From Ricordea florida (taxonomy: Eukaryota > Cnidaria > Anthozoa > Corallimorpharia > Ricordeidae): a DNA stretch of 64,000 nt. Made by a program: the position numbers and the translations under genes. Location: the NCBI GenBank assembly GCA_949710005.1, contig OX453285.1, positions 26,447,002 to 26,511,001 of the forward strand, written 5' to 3'. Numbering within the stretch: position 1 is the stretch's first letter; each line of letters starts with the position of its first letter. Under the pieces are notes generated by a model. That model had not been told where the DNA came from, made no database searches, and saw only the letters and a list, made by a program, of their open reading frames with translations. Positions 25,346 through 38,700 of this stretch are shown here, piece after piece.

Positions 25346-26029
25346 CATTGTTTTGTAGCAGCAAAACAGATATGGCTGTTTTTGTCTTAAAACTGGCAAA
25401 AGAAAGATACGTGGTAGAATTAATTTAATTTCCAAAAAAACTGATAGAACTGTACCATTGAATGACTGTTTTTTTTTATCTTAGTGAAAGAAAGACCAAT
25501 GTGAATATCCGTTACAGCTGCCTCGAATTCGTGGGGGTAACGAAGGTGATATTATTCCGAAAATAAAGAAAACATGATCAATGCCGGTATCTGGGCAACT
25601 GTGCACCCATGACCTGTTGTGACTTGCATTTTTATGCATAACTGTAGAGTTGAGCTCTGGATTCTGTTCACAGTAAAAAATAATAAAACAAAGAGGTATT
25701 TTCTACAATTGCGTTTAATGATGGCAAAAAAAAAGGAAACACTCGGACAGGAAAAACCACTTCGCGATAAAACTAAACTCTCTGTGCTTTTAAAACCGCT
25801 TGGACAATTTCGAAATGTCACGTGTGGTATAGTATTGCCTAATACCACTACAACCAAGTCAAGCTCTTACTTATACTAAAACACAAAAAAAGTATTGAAA
25901 CAGTTGTGCATGGTCTTTGGCATGGATGAATTATTTAGCGAATGAAAATAGATTAGTTTTTAAAAAAACCGGTGTTGTGTCGGTCGGAAATCACGTAGGG
26001 TGCGAATGCTAATGGAGCTAATGCTGGCC

Positions 26030-26099
26030 TCATCTACACGAGCAATTTTTCCTTGACAAGTTTTCCTCGACAAGATGATAAAATTGCTCGTGCAGATGA
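26030..26099. repeat. 70-bp hairpin
   Basis: TCATCTACACGAGCAATTTT pairs with AAAATTGCTCGTGCAGATGA. Confidence 0.85.
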
Positions 26100-26164
26100 C
26101 ACTTTAATCTTAGGGTGGTACAACTTACATTATCAGATCGTCCGATAAACCATTTTCTTTTTGT

Positions 26165-26355
26165 ACAGTCGAACCTCACTGTATCTCGAGCTCGGTTATC
26201 TTGAATTCCTCGCTATCTTGAACACAAACTCATTTCCCTTATCTTGTTTTTTTCAGTCATATATGTACCATCGTTTATCTCAAACCCCGCTATCTCGAAC
26301 CATTTTGCCTTTCCCTTCAGAGTTCGGCGATCGAGATAGCGCGGTTCCACTATAT
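26165..26355. mobile_element. Pogo/Tigger-like MITE, diverged
   Basis: CAGTCGAACCTCACTGTATC at the left and GAGATAGCGCGGTTCCACTA at the right. ATCTCGA and ATCTTGA words fill the interior. Confidence 0.7.
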
Positions 26356-26599
26356 ATAGCGATTGCCTTGGTCTGACACTACTATACTAGGTCATTGGCC
26401 CAAGAAAAAACCAAAAGCACTCACGACTAGCTCAGGTGACTCACTAATAAATCTTGTTTCATTTATTGGTCCAGTACCATTAGGGGTACAATGGAAACTC
26501 TTGTGGTGTTTGTTTTGGTTTCAACCCACAAAGATGGACACTAATAATTTGAATCCTTAAAGATATGACTAGCAATCCCCCCACTTTTATACATTACCA

Positions 26600-26690
26600 T
26601 ACGTTACTTACGGTACGATATGTTACGTCGCGTTACGTTACGTTACGTCGTGTTACGTTACGATGTTACGTCACGTTGTGTTATGTTACC
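26600..26690. repeat. GTTACG simple repeat
   Basis: GTTACGTCGC, GTTACGTTAC and related words tile the segment. It abuts the MITE at 26.7 kb. Confidence 0.8.
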
Positions 26691-26710
26691 TTAGGCTTTT
26701 TTATCATCCT

Positions 26711-26960
26711 AATGGAAGAACCATTTTATTTATTTTTTTTTTTTTTTGGGGGGGGGGGGAGTTGGGCAATTTTGATTTGTTAATATCTTTTTTCCCTTTG
26801 GGCTGTGCAAGAATCTTTTTCTTTTTTATTGCACCTTGGCCTTTTTAGCACCTTTGTTTCCCTTGGCCACTGTGCACGATTTTTTTTCTATACTTTGGCT
26901 GTGCAGGAATTTTTTTTGGTAATTGCCCCACCCCCCTTAAAAATGAAATGGTCCATCCCT
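26711..26960. mobile_element. MITE, inverted relative of the 22.1-kb copy
   Basis: The modules GTGCAAGAATC and TTTTTAGCACCTTTG are the complements of those at 22.1 kb. The right end is AATGGTCCATCCCT. The left end is unclear because it abuts a GTTACG repeat. Confidence 0.7.
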
Positions 26961-29281
26961 AAATGTTTGACTCTTCAGAAAACACATTTGTGCCCAATCA
27001 GGAAGGTTTTCCTACTGTAACATATTAACGATACAAGACACACCAGTATTTGCAGCACTGTTGCAAGAAGAAATACCTTGAAATTCAACCAATTTGACCA
27101 TTTTTTCTTAAAACTTCTCGGTTGTATTTATTGCACATTATGAAAGCAAAAACGATATCTACAAAGCTTGCTAGAATTTGGGGAGACACTGAAAAATTTT
27201 ATCCTCATGAACGAAGAACAAAATTAGAGCCGACGTCATGACACAAATGTTATAATTAAAGCGAAAACAAAAAATATTTCTCTATTTCGACAAAATTGTT
27301 TCAGTGTTTTAAAACGTTCCAGTAAAAGATGACGTTTTACATTTACACTCTTTTCTCTCACCTGTACGAGTGGCGCCTGTTTTCCTGCGTTGTTTTTCAT
27401 TTATCTATCAGACACGACCTTGTTGTTGCCAAGGAAAGGAAGCGGAAGGATTAGCAAGTAAAAGTTCAAAATTCCGGCTAAACTAACTGCAAAACCAACG
27501 TTTTAGTTTTGACTTAATTTTTCACTGAAGTCAAAAAATCAATGGAAGGGAGAGAAACGTTTGCATCAAAAAGGGAAAACAAATAATCACAAACCAACGT
27601 TCTTTAAAAATGGCGAAAACACTCCCACGAGACTGTATATTCACGAGCTCAGAAACAACTTTTTGCTTCTGCCGACAATGACCGTCACTTCCTGAGCGGA
27701 ATAAAATGTTTCCCCAGAAATTTCTGCATCAGTTTCGGCGTTTAGTACTTTCACCGGAACCAAACATTTTAATTTAAGATTCAACAGAACCCGATTTAAA
27801 TAAATGCGACAAAATGACAAGCGAAAATACGGTATACGTATTCAAAGCAACTCAAAAGGGTATTATTTAAAGCTTTGCATTAATTGAAAGCTGGCAAAGT
27901 TAATGAAGGAAGCGTAAGGGACATTTATCACCTACCTCGTGCATTTTAGGTGACTACAGCTTTCGTCTTGGATTTCACAGCTCGGCAACAGCTCGCGGAA
28001 AGTCCGAAGTCTGCTGTAGTGACTGACAAAACTATTTGTTTACGTTTTCGAATTTCCTCGCAAGTCATTTGTTGCACAATTATTCGACGAAGTTCTTAAT
28101 ACGAATTCCTTTTAAACTACCAAAAGTTTGAAAAGAAAAAAGGTGAAGAGAAAGTGTATTAAAAGCGAATGGCAGTGCCGGCCTTGTACTTCCTAGCATG
28201 CACACGTTTGGCAAATCCCAAGGGGAGGTTTCTCAACTAATCAAAATGTTCACGGGGGGTACAGCACCAATCATTTGACTAGGAGAGGGTGGTAGGTAAT
28301 TTCAGAAAGAGGAAAAAATTTCCTGCTGACCCGAGGCGAAAGTATATATTGCAAAGTATTTTATCTAAATAAAAACTTAAGAAAAAATCAAACACATGTG
28401 TGCCGTTGGAAAAGGTTCTTGCCACGACCAAGTCAAATACTTGTACTGTTAGTCCTCTTTCGGTAGGACTTTCTCAAGGTGGGTTTCCAACGTACCTCCG
28501 TTAACATCAACATTGTATAAATCGACGCCTCACCAAACTATATTTTAACACAAAAACAAACGCGTTCACACAACAGCATTCAAAGAAAACTTTTAATTCA
28601 ACAATTGCATCAATAATTTTCACAAAAGCTGTTTTGGCATTTGAGCGAAGGGCGTTACTACTCGAAGAAAGGGCGGGATCGAAACTAGCTACATTGTAAA
28701 ATGTACGGCAATTAGAAAGTATTAAAACGTTTTACAGCTGTTTTGCTGAAAGTTTAATCCTTTTCCAGTCCTAACTGGACAAGGAATTTTACATTTGAGT
28801 GAGGATTCGAATTTGAACGGCAGTTACTTTGCGTCCTATTGCCTTATACTAAATTCCTTTTTACACAGAAAATTTATTTATTTCCCATTGCATTAAGTTG
28901 TATTCATGCATCAGTACCTCGAATTAGTTTTTGACAAGCTAAATACCTTGATACTTATATGTGTTCTTGTGATTTGAATTCTTAGTGTCTTATTAAATTG
29001 AAAATAATAACGATGATAGTTAAAAATTAATCTCAGCAGTCGAGATGAATAGTGGTTTTCTGGTTTGGCATTTTGAACGTGGAACTATTCCAGTTTTATT
29101 GATTTTAAGCAATGGAAAATTATATAATAAAGAAAAAGTTGAAATATCGACTCGATGTTTGTACAAGTCTAGTACGTGCTTGAGAATGGATGTCCGAACT
29201 TTCGCGGTTTGTTTACATCAAAAGTCACGTGACACTACACTTGAAATGTAGCGCCTAAACGGTGAATTGTTACATTCATAA
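26961..29281. other. No gene recognised
   Basis: About 2.3 kb with neither recognisable repeats nor exons on either strand. It is the longest quiet stretch in the window. Confidence 0.4.
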
Positions 29282-29422
29282 TAATATACATGCAAAAATT
29301 TCAGCATGCTCATTGGCTGAGAGCACGTCAATTAATCCCAAACAGTGCAGAAAATTGAAATTGAGTGCAAAAAGTTGAAATTGAGTGCAGAAAGCTGAAA
29401 TTAAATTTTTGCATGTATATTA
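29282..29422. repeat. Inverted repeat enclosing a 20-bp triplication
   Basis: TAATATACATGCAAAAATTT and its complement bound the segment. Inside, GTGCAGAAAGCTGAAATT-type units occur three times. Confidence 0.8.
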
Positions 29423-29430
29423 TTAACAAG

Positions 29431-29574
29431 TAATCACATGATTTGTCTCGTGCAATTTGGGATAAATCAGCACTCGTAAATTTTTCAAAGACTACAAATT
29501 GCACTCGCCCGTTAGCCTTTGAAAAATTTACTCGTGCTGATTTATCCCAAATTGCACTCGAAATCATGTGATTA
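29431..29574. mobile_element. Foldback MITE, about 58-bp arms
   Basis: TAATCACATGATTT at the left is mirrored by AAATCATGTGATTA at the right. The arms continue through GGGATAAATCAGCACTCGTA and its complement with few mismatches. It lies downstream of the GalT/HIT-like stop. Confidence 0.9.
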
Positions 29575-29784
29575 CCTATACTTATTTCAAACAAGCGTAA
29601 CATCAAACTATGTCTGATGTACTTTGCCTTTTTATAAACAGAATAAACGATGTACGTCAGAAAATGAGGAGCACCGTGTATACAGCGTCTTCCACACTTT
29701 CCAACTCTGTAACTCATCTCACAAAATGTCCCCCTTGGAAGTGATTGTTCACCAATGGGCATTCTAATTACAGGGTGTTAACTT

Positions 29785-32700
29785 CTATCGAGCTCCATGT
29801 TGACTCCGACGTCGTATAGAATCCTTGATCTTGCCAATTACCATATACGGATCTATATTCACGTTAACAGTCTGAAACAAAGGAACACGTGATCAGCACG
29901 TGTTTTAGATTGATTGGCTGATAAGTGATGCAGAACACGTCATGAACTTACCCCGAACAACTGAAGAGAGTCAATGTCTGCTCGAAGGCTGTAAAAGCAA
30001 AGAAAGAAAAGAAGCAAGATAAACTAATGAGACATTTTTGGTAGACTGTTCGCAATCTTCAACTTTTCTCTGTGATTGTCGGGATGGGCGTTATTTTTAA
30101 ATCAAATTCTTCTCGAATAAAGGAGGAAAGATGAGTCTCCAGTGCCGACAAAACAATAGAAGCCAACCCCACCCCCCTCCTCCTTAAAATCCATCCTTTA
30201 CAAAATCTCGATCTGAAATGTGGAGTGCGTTTCTTTGGTATGATCCGGATTTGGATTTGTGATCCGAGATCACACGGATCATAGCACATCAAAGGAACCG
30301 ATGAATCCTTCTCCAGAGTGGATTCACCGGTTCCTTTGATGTGCCATAAGGGACGGACCATTAGAAAAGTGATGGGGGGGGGGGGGAATTTTCAGCTTGC
30401 ACGATTTTTTTTTTTCGCTCACTGCTTGTGCAGGAATTTTTTTTTCAGGTGAACCCCTCTGCACGAATTTTTTTTACTACGCGTGAAAAAGTCACAATTG
30501 GACCTTCCTTCTGCATGAATTTTTTTTTTTTTTTACCTTCTTCTTTGCATGAATTTTTTTTCTTAGCATTTTCCGTTGCATGAATTTTTTTTTTGTTTTT
30601 TTTCCCCACCCCCCCCCCCCATCACTTTCCTAATGGTCCGTCCCTAAACTATGTAACAACGTGTAAAGAAGGCATAACATTAAACACACAGGAAGTTGGC
30701 TTACACTTCCGCTGCGCCACGGTACACAACTCTTATTAACGTTGGCAGGTCACTTCCATTGGGGGAGGGAACCTGTGGATAAACAAACTTGTTATATACA
30801 GTAGAACCCGCTATAACGAAGTGCCGCTGTACCGAAAAAAATGTTCGTTATAACGGGGTTCCACTGTAGCTGGCGTTTTTCCCACTACAACGCGCCCATT
30901 TATTGGCCAGTTCACAGTCATATGAAATCTAACAATGAAACGGTTTACTCCCAAATGCCATGAGCGGGCAAAATTGCGAAAACTATGACGTCAAACGGAA
31001 AACAGTTCATTGTTACCCGCGAAATGCTGACCGCTGTTGCACGTGATCAGAGCGTTTTTGTTTTGCTATATAACAAATCAGTTAAAGAGTGGCCCCTTAA
31101 GGAACAGTGAATTTTGTTTCCCTCGAATCCAATGCGGGATACAAAATTCACTGTTTCCCTAGGGACGAGTCCTTAAGTGTTAAATATTACTTGAGGTAAG
31201 GCAAAGTCAAAGGCACACACGAGCCACGAGGTCCACACAGCTAGGACTAATCCCTGTTTCCGTAGCATATAATGCACCAAGGAGTAAGTATCATCTCTCC
31301 TCTCCTCCCCCTCCCCCCCCTTAAACAGAATGGATTCCATCTGTACTCCTTGGTGGAGAAAGAGAGACAGTGTGCGGTTAACTTTCTCGTCTATGAAAAA
31401 CAACACCGCACCATCATCTACAATCCTGCCAAAAGCACTTAGGACTGTGACTAATGAAAATATGTTGAACATGAGCACTTTCAAAGATACCATGTGAAAA
31501 TTTCTCTTTACGCCCCCCTCTCTCAATGTGCGATGGTGTTTGATACACCGGAAATATTGCTGCGAGGGTTTGGATTAATATATCAAACACGAGAGACAGT
31601 GTTTCATCTCATATCAAACACCGACACGAGAGCTGAAAATGCGACGCGCATGAACGAAACAATGAAACTGCACGTACAAAATATAGTCTGGTAGATTTCT
31701 TTGCCGTCCTCTGCAAAACAACAACGTGAAATGATCATTTTTCAGGTTTTCTGGCTGACGCGAGTGCACAACGACAAAATTGCCGAGAGAAATCTGCAAT
31801 GAACTGTGAACGGATTAAGGCGGAAAAATCGGCGGTTTGAAAGGTTATGGAAAGGAAATAAAACAAGCCTGCCGCCATTGGTACAGGAGAAAAACAAATC
31901 CATTTTTTCGAACATGCCGTCTTTGGCGTCGTGGTCGTTCTTGCTTAAGCTCCCCATCCACAATACTAAGGGGGGGGGGAAGGAGAAAGGGTTAAGCTCC
32001 CCATCCACAATACTAAGGGGGGGGGGGGAGGAGAAAGGGTTAAGCTCCCCATCCACAATACTAAGGGGGGGAGAAAGGGTTAAGCTCCCCATCCACAATA
32101 CTGAGGGGGGGAGAAAGGGTTCAGCTCCCCATCCACAATACTGAGGGGGGGAGAAAGGGTTAAGCTCCCCATCCACAATACTGGGGGGGGGGGAGGGAGA
32201 AAGGGTTAAGCTCCCCATCCACAATACTGAGGGGGGGAGAAAGGGTTAAGCTCCCCATCCACAATACTGAGGGGGGGAGAGAAAGGGTTAAGCTCCCCAT
32301 CCACAATACTAAGGGGGGGGGGGGAAAGGGGAGCTGTATCAGTCAAGGTATTAAGATATGTCCACTGTCCGCAGGATTTATACCAAAATTGTAGGTTGGA
32401 ACCCCGGACACAGAGCACGCTAACCTCCACATTGTCTTACCTCCATCACTTGAATTAACAAGATGTTTGAGTCAAGCAACCTGAGCAGATCAGGACTTAC
32501 CAGCTTAGGAAACACCATCCCAGCACTGAGAGCATATAATCCCATGTCATCACGAAGCGCTAAAAACGTGAGATAAACAGCGCACTTAGTTAATGAGGAG
32601 GAAGTCCTTAACCCGAAGTCCGGATCTCTGTTATTTTGCATTGCCCATTGTCATTGGTTCCCTAATGGCCAATCACATTGGGTCTTATAATCACGACAGT

Positions 32701-35700
32701 GCGGCACCTCTGATTGATTGACAAACAATGCGAAAAATCTAGCAATGCCACGTACAGTTCAAATATACAATTTATCTCAATCAAAATCAGGTTATCGCCG
32801 CAATTATTTATCGAAACGAACTTACCTGCCACACAGAAGTACAGAAGGCGGAACAGATCTTTACACGGAGTATGACTGATTAGAATGATCTCATGGGAGG
32901 CAGAAGGAGTCTGAGAAAAAAAAAACTAATAAACGCCCATGTTTGAAAAGGGAGACCATTCTGTGGAAAGCTACTGAACTGTACTTTCGGGCGGTTCTGT
33001 TTGTTTTACTGTACAGTGTGGTTCTATCTTTTTCATCTGTGGATCAAACCATGCAGTGTGACCATTCTTTGCAAAGCTACTGAACAGTACTGTACTGTGG
33101 TACTGTTTGTTTTACTATACAGTGTGGTTCTAACTTTTTCATCTGTGGATCAAACCATGCAGTGTGACCATTCTTTGTAAAGCTACTGAACAGTACTGTA
33201 CTGTGGTACTGTTTGTTTTACTGTACAGTGTGGTTCTAACATTTTCATCTGTGGATCAAACCATGCAGTGTGACCATTCTTTTAAAAGCTACTAAACAGT
33301 TCTGTACTGTGGTACTGTTTATTTTACTATACAGTGTGGTTTCTACCTTTTTCATCTGTGGATCAAACTAGAAAGTGACTAAACAGCTCGTTCAAACGGT
33401 CCTACTTGTTTCAAACACAAACTGATACATCTAGTTTCACAAGCTTCGAAAAATGAACTAAGAATAGAAAGTGGTAGGGTTGTGGGATTCGGCGGTTACT
33501 GTAGACCTTCAGGGGTGTCTTCTGAAAAATCATTCCTATTCATTCGTATGTGCGTCGCTTATGTTATAACCAAAGGAAAGTAGATATCATGGTAGAGCTA
33601 ATAAAATGTACAATCAGAAGAAATATATTTTGTTAAGATTTGGTTTAATGGTAAGCGCGCAAGTCTTCAAACGCAAAATTGACAGTGTTTTGTGAGACTT
33701 TTTTGATATTCCTATTGGTTGCCGAGAAAATCTATTTTCAAGTTGGCGAATTGAATATCTGCCGATCTTCGTCACACGAGAGCGCGTAAAACGAGAAGTA
33801 TTTGGAATATCGCCTACTGATTGACATTGTGTAGTTTGTTTGGTCGTGCGTGCGAGCACGAAGGCAGCTAATTCAGTTTACCAAATAGTGTCAGTTTTAC
33901 GTTTGAAGGCTTGCGCGCGCGTACCATTAAATCAAACCTTAACAGAATATATTTCTTCTAATTCTAAATTTTACTATCTTACCATGATACATACATTTCT
34001 ATGGTTATAACATAAGCGACGCGCATACGAATGATTCTTTGGAAGACACCCCTGAAGGTCTACAGTAACCTTAATAAAAAGCCTTGACATTCATAATGTG
34101 GGAACCCAGAGCTCATCTGCTAGCTGCGCCATAATGAAGAGGCCTAACAAGACCGAAACAGCTGTCCATGGCTGCTGTCTTATGAGTTCTATTTTAATTT
34201 TTTTTTGGTAGCAACAGGGTTTTATCCCTTCTATCACTGTCGCCTAAGTGCGCATATGTGTGGCTTTAACATGCTCTTACTATATTTTGACTTCGTCATT
34301 CTTAGCCACATCCCACAACCCTACCATTTTTCATCACCTTGACATTCATAATGCGGGAACCCAGGAACAACAAGGTCTTATCCCTTCTACCACATATCCT
34401 TACTAATGTTTGACGTAGGTCTAAGAATGGACAACTCACCAAATAGGCCATAACACTGGCATTTCCAAACTGAGCTGCCAGGCCAAGCATGTTGTGAATC
34501 TGCAACAACAATATTACAATCACAGGCGTTCACAAGTTTACTTCATTAACAACTACCATAGCACGAACTCAGCAAAGAGAATTTACACATTGATCAATGT
34601 GTTACGCATTGCTCAATTTGTTACTCATTGATCAATGTGTAAATTCTCATTACAATATTGAACCATAACAGAAGCCATTACCTTCCTCAGATATAAGAGA
34701 GTTTATGACACTCACTACGGCGAATTGCTAGTTTGATCGTGGGAGCGAAAGGTCTCATTGTTCTCCTTCTTTAATGAAAAAATAAAAGCCTTACACGATA
34801 AAGAGTCGTGAAATAATTGTCGCCGTGATGGGATACGGCGTAGTGCACAGCTGCGGCGTGAAATCTGTTCCATCGTGCTGAAGAGCAAAGGAAAAAAGAG
34901 CAGTTTTAACATCACGGGCGTGCAACTAAATCCAGAGTGAATGCTCTGCTCAATCTATTAAGATATACACACTTCAATGAAGAAATCAAAATCTTGAAGT
35001 AAATATATGTAATAATAGAGTGTTAAAGTTAAAGTGTGTGTCTTCCACACGAACAAAGGACACGTAATCACCGTAATATGAATCTCTGGCCAAGGTCACG
35101 TGGAAGTGTGGATGTATCTGACTAGCGCTTGCTTTGGGCAGAGTATCCCAGTAAATGTGAGGAATGGTGTATTTCTTGTCCAATAAATGTGCTTCTTGAA
35201 ACCTAGTGATGAAAGCAGCGAATAATTTATAAATACGAGGAGAATTTAATATTTAGTCCCGTCGCTAATTCCCAGAGACACTGAAGAGTCACAGAGTTGG
35301 ACTGGGAACAAAAGCAGCTGCATTATACTTGATTACACTAAGACACGAGGTCCGACCTTTGACACTTAAGAATCAATTAATCAGTACGTTGAATTTAAGT
35401 AATGGTCCGGCTAACAAGCAGGCAGAAAAACAATAGCGCTCGGCAAAAGTGTCAGTTAATTTTGTGGTGCTAATATATTGGCGCATAGAGCAAAAGCCAA
35501 ATTTGGCCGAGAGACAGAAAAGAGAGATATGGAACAGACAAGGTCTAAAAATGAGGTTTTCTTAAATTTTTCCATTGTTTTTTTTTCGGGGTTTTTTTAG
35601 TATTAGCCAATGAGATGAGGCGATTTAAATGGAATTAACAATTAACTGTTCGCACTTTTTTAATGAGTTTTGCGGTACATCTGCCTACCTTTTAGCTGGA

Positions 35701-38700
35701 CCATTACTTAAAAGCAATGAAAAGGAACTATAATTGTCCCGTGGGGTTTCTCACAACTAACACGACATTGGAGGTGCGGTGGTCTGACAAAAATCTGACA
35801 ATTAAAACAAACGAAAACTTCAGTTTGGTAACGAACAAAGACTCCCTAACACAGGAAACCCAAGGTGATAATACATTCTTACCATTTTTGTGCCGTTTCC
35901 AAGGCATCGAGCAACTGAAACAACAAAAGAGGTTTATTGCAATAACTTGTACGGAACAACGTGTGAGAATAACACAGATGAGATCAAGTCAAGTTAACAG
36001 AGAAATTTTTTTTAATGGAAACTGTGACTTCAAAACAGCTGCTTTTAAACGTGTTTGAGGGTTTCACTACTAAGGGAAGGACCATTAGAAAAGTGATGGG
36101 GAGGGGGTGGGGAATTTTCAGCTTGCACGAATTTTTTTTCCGCTCACTGCTTGTGCAGGAATTTTTTTTTCAGGTGAACCCCTCTGCACGAATTTTTTTT
36201 ACTACGTGTGAAAAAGTCACAATTGGACCTTCCTTCTGCATGAACTTTTTTTACCTTCTTCTTTGCATGAATTTCTTTTCTTGGCATTTTCCCTTGCATG
36301 ATTTTTTTTTGTTTTTTTCCCCACCCCCCCCCCCCCATCACTTTTCTAATGGTCCGTCCCTAAGATCTAAGAAGTAATTCTCCTTACTGAAAGACGCCGT
36401 CACATGTTCTCCCCTGAGGTTACTCACCAGTGATCATCAAAAGTTCACAGCTATTCCACAAAGGAGTGCGATCTGGTTGGCCAATGTAGCATCAGACAGG
36501 TGTTCACTATTTTCTTAACCCTTTCCCTCCCAAAAGTGACCCATATACAACTTCTCCTCGACTTATCAATACATTAACAAGATGATAAGTGATGAGAATT
36601 GAAAAGGTTATCAACTCAAAGATATTGAATTGATCTAAAAATAAATTCTCCAGACTAACATGTAGGACAGTGTATAGCAGTCACTGAGGAGAATTTCTCT
36701 GTAGATCTTAGGCGTAAAAGGGCTAAGACGGCCTGACGACGGGATCCACACTATAAATTGCAAATGTAAACTTTACTTTACATGAGAGAAACAGACCTAA
36801 GAAATTATCGAACTACGACCAACAACCGCAATAGTCTCTTCTAAGCCAACCGCCAGCCGGTTAGCTCAGTTGATAGAGCAATGGACTACCGTGCGGGAGG
36901 TCGCGGGTTCAAACCCCTGCCGGACCAATACTCAGGGTCTTTAAATAACTGAGGAGAAAGTGCTGCCTTTGTTATGACATCTGCAGATGGTTCGACTTTC
37001 TGATCTTCTCAGATAAGGACGTTGAACCGTACGTCCCGTCTCAAAACCCTTGTTCATAATAACTTAGTGGGAAGTTAAAGAACCCACACATTGATCGTAG
37101 AGTAGGGGACGTAGTTCCCAGTGTTGTGGTCTGGCCTCTGGGTTGGCGCTTCACATAGGGATAACCTCATTGCGCCTTTCTCCCTTGGACAGAATTTTGC
37201 AAGAAAACTAAGTATGTTCTATGTTTTTAAACTCAGGGAAAATAAAGAAACCTTTCCTCGATCTTTCTCCCTCAGCTCACCGTTCGCTCGGGTTCCTAAT
37301 TCTATTGCGCTTTTCCTGGCAGTGAACGCCTCGACTGACAACGCACCCAGCCTTCAAATAACGAATTAAAATCAGCTCTCCTTAAACTAAAGAACAGCGC
37401 TCTCATCACTATATACTGTATGGTTTGATCCACAAATAAAAACGTTGGAACCGCACTGTATAGTAAAACAAACAATACCACAGTACAGTACTGTTCAATA
37501 GATTTACAAAGAATGGTCACACTGCATGGTTTGATCCACAGATGAAAAAGTTAGAACCACACTGTATAGTAAAACAAACAGTACCACATTACAGTGTTGT
37601 TCAGTAGCTTTACAAAGAATGGTCACACTGCATGGTTTGATCCACAGATGAACAAGTTAGAACCACACTGTATAGTAAAACAAACAGTACCACAGTACAG
37701 TACTGTTCAGTAGCTTTACAAAGAATGGTCACACTGCATGGTTTGATCCACAAATGAAAAAGATAGAACCACACTGCATAGTAAAACAAACAGTACCACA
37801 GTACAGTACTGTTCAGTAGCTTTCCAAAGAGTGGTCACACTGGGTTATATTAAATTGATAGTTAAACCTGAGAGTTCAATATGTAGAAGCTCATACGTTT
37901 ATTGGATTTATCAGCAAAATCCATAATTAAATTTCGTTTTCAAAGTCTGAGGCTCCTAGTGCTAATAACTCTCACACCAGTTATAATTCAGGTGAAGTGT
38001 TATATGACACAAGAAAATCTTTAACACCACTCAAACTCAAAGAGGTCCGCCTCGACGATTCTTTATTATAAAAGGTTACTAACACCGCCAATTTAAAACA
38101 ATTGGTTATTCGTTCTTGACGGTTACTTCCAATTTACAACACAATTTTAAAAAACTATTAATTTTCATACTCCTTGCGTAATATCGCAAGGAATTTGATA
38201 CTGTTACTGAATATTTTCAGATCGATTTGATCTAAAACTTTAAACTGTTGAAATCCTGTCAACGAAAGCACATTTGATTTTAAAATTAAAAATCGAGTTA
38301 ACACTAATAATTTGAATGGACCCATATAAATCTGTCATGCCTTCATCAAGCGGCAGATTAAAAGCTAAAACTTGAATCTTTAATTACGGGGTCCTCTAAA
38401 CGTATCACTTTAAGCAAGATCAAATTTAAGAATTGACCAATCAGAGACCAGAATGCGACCTTTCCTTAATGGTCTAACGTCCTCGTGTTAGAACAAAACA
38501 ATTAGGTTTTACCATTCGTTGGAAAGATACTTAACGGCACTTTCATAAAGAGCTACTGAGCTCGGAATATCATTTTAACTGAAAGGATTATTTCAAATGT
38601 TCTCCAAACTGCGGATATTTAGCATATTCAATTTGATTTACAAGGAATCTACTGCATTCACTTTGGGAAGGAGACGATTTCATTATTTGAACAATTTAGT

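Noticed and set aside
31173-31526. 117-aa minus-strand frame
   Set aside because: It lies inside intron 14, overlaps a hairpin, and shows no domain. The flanking exons splice over it.
31742-32430. Long open frames with repeated Pro-rich protein
   Set aside because: They are translations of the 40-48 bp G-rich minisatellite on both strands; no start context or conserved domain.
36426-36490. Possible exon 9 of the GalT/HIT-like gene (minus strand, ending at a GTGAGT donor)
   Set aside because: No acceptor gives the phase needed after exon 8 without a stop, and the sequence looks like a dispersed repeat. The 41-nt exon at 37978-38018 fits in phase.
36854-36927. Functional tRNA gene
   Set aside because: A and B boxes are good but the acceptor stem does not pair, and the body continues into a SINE found again at 47.3 kb.
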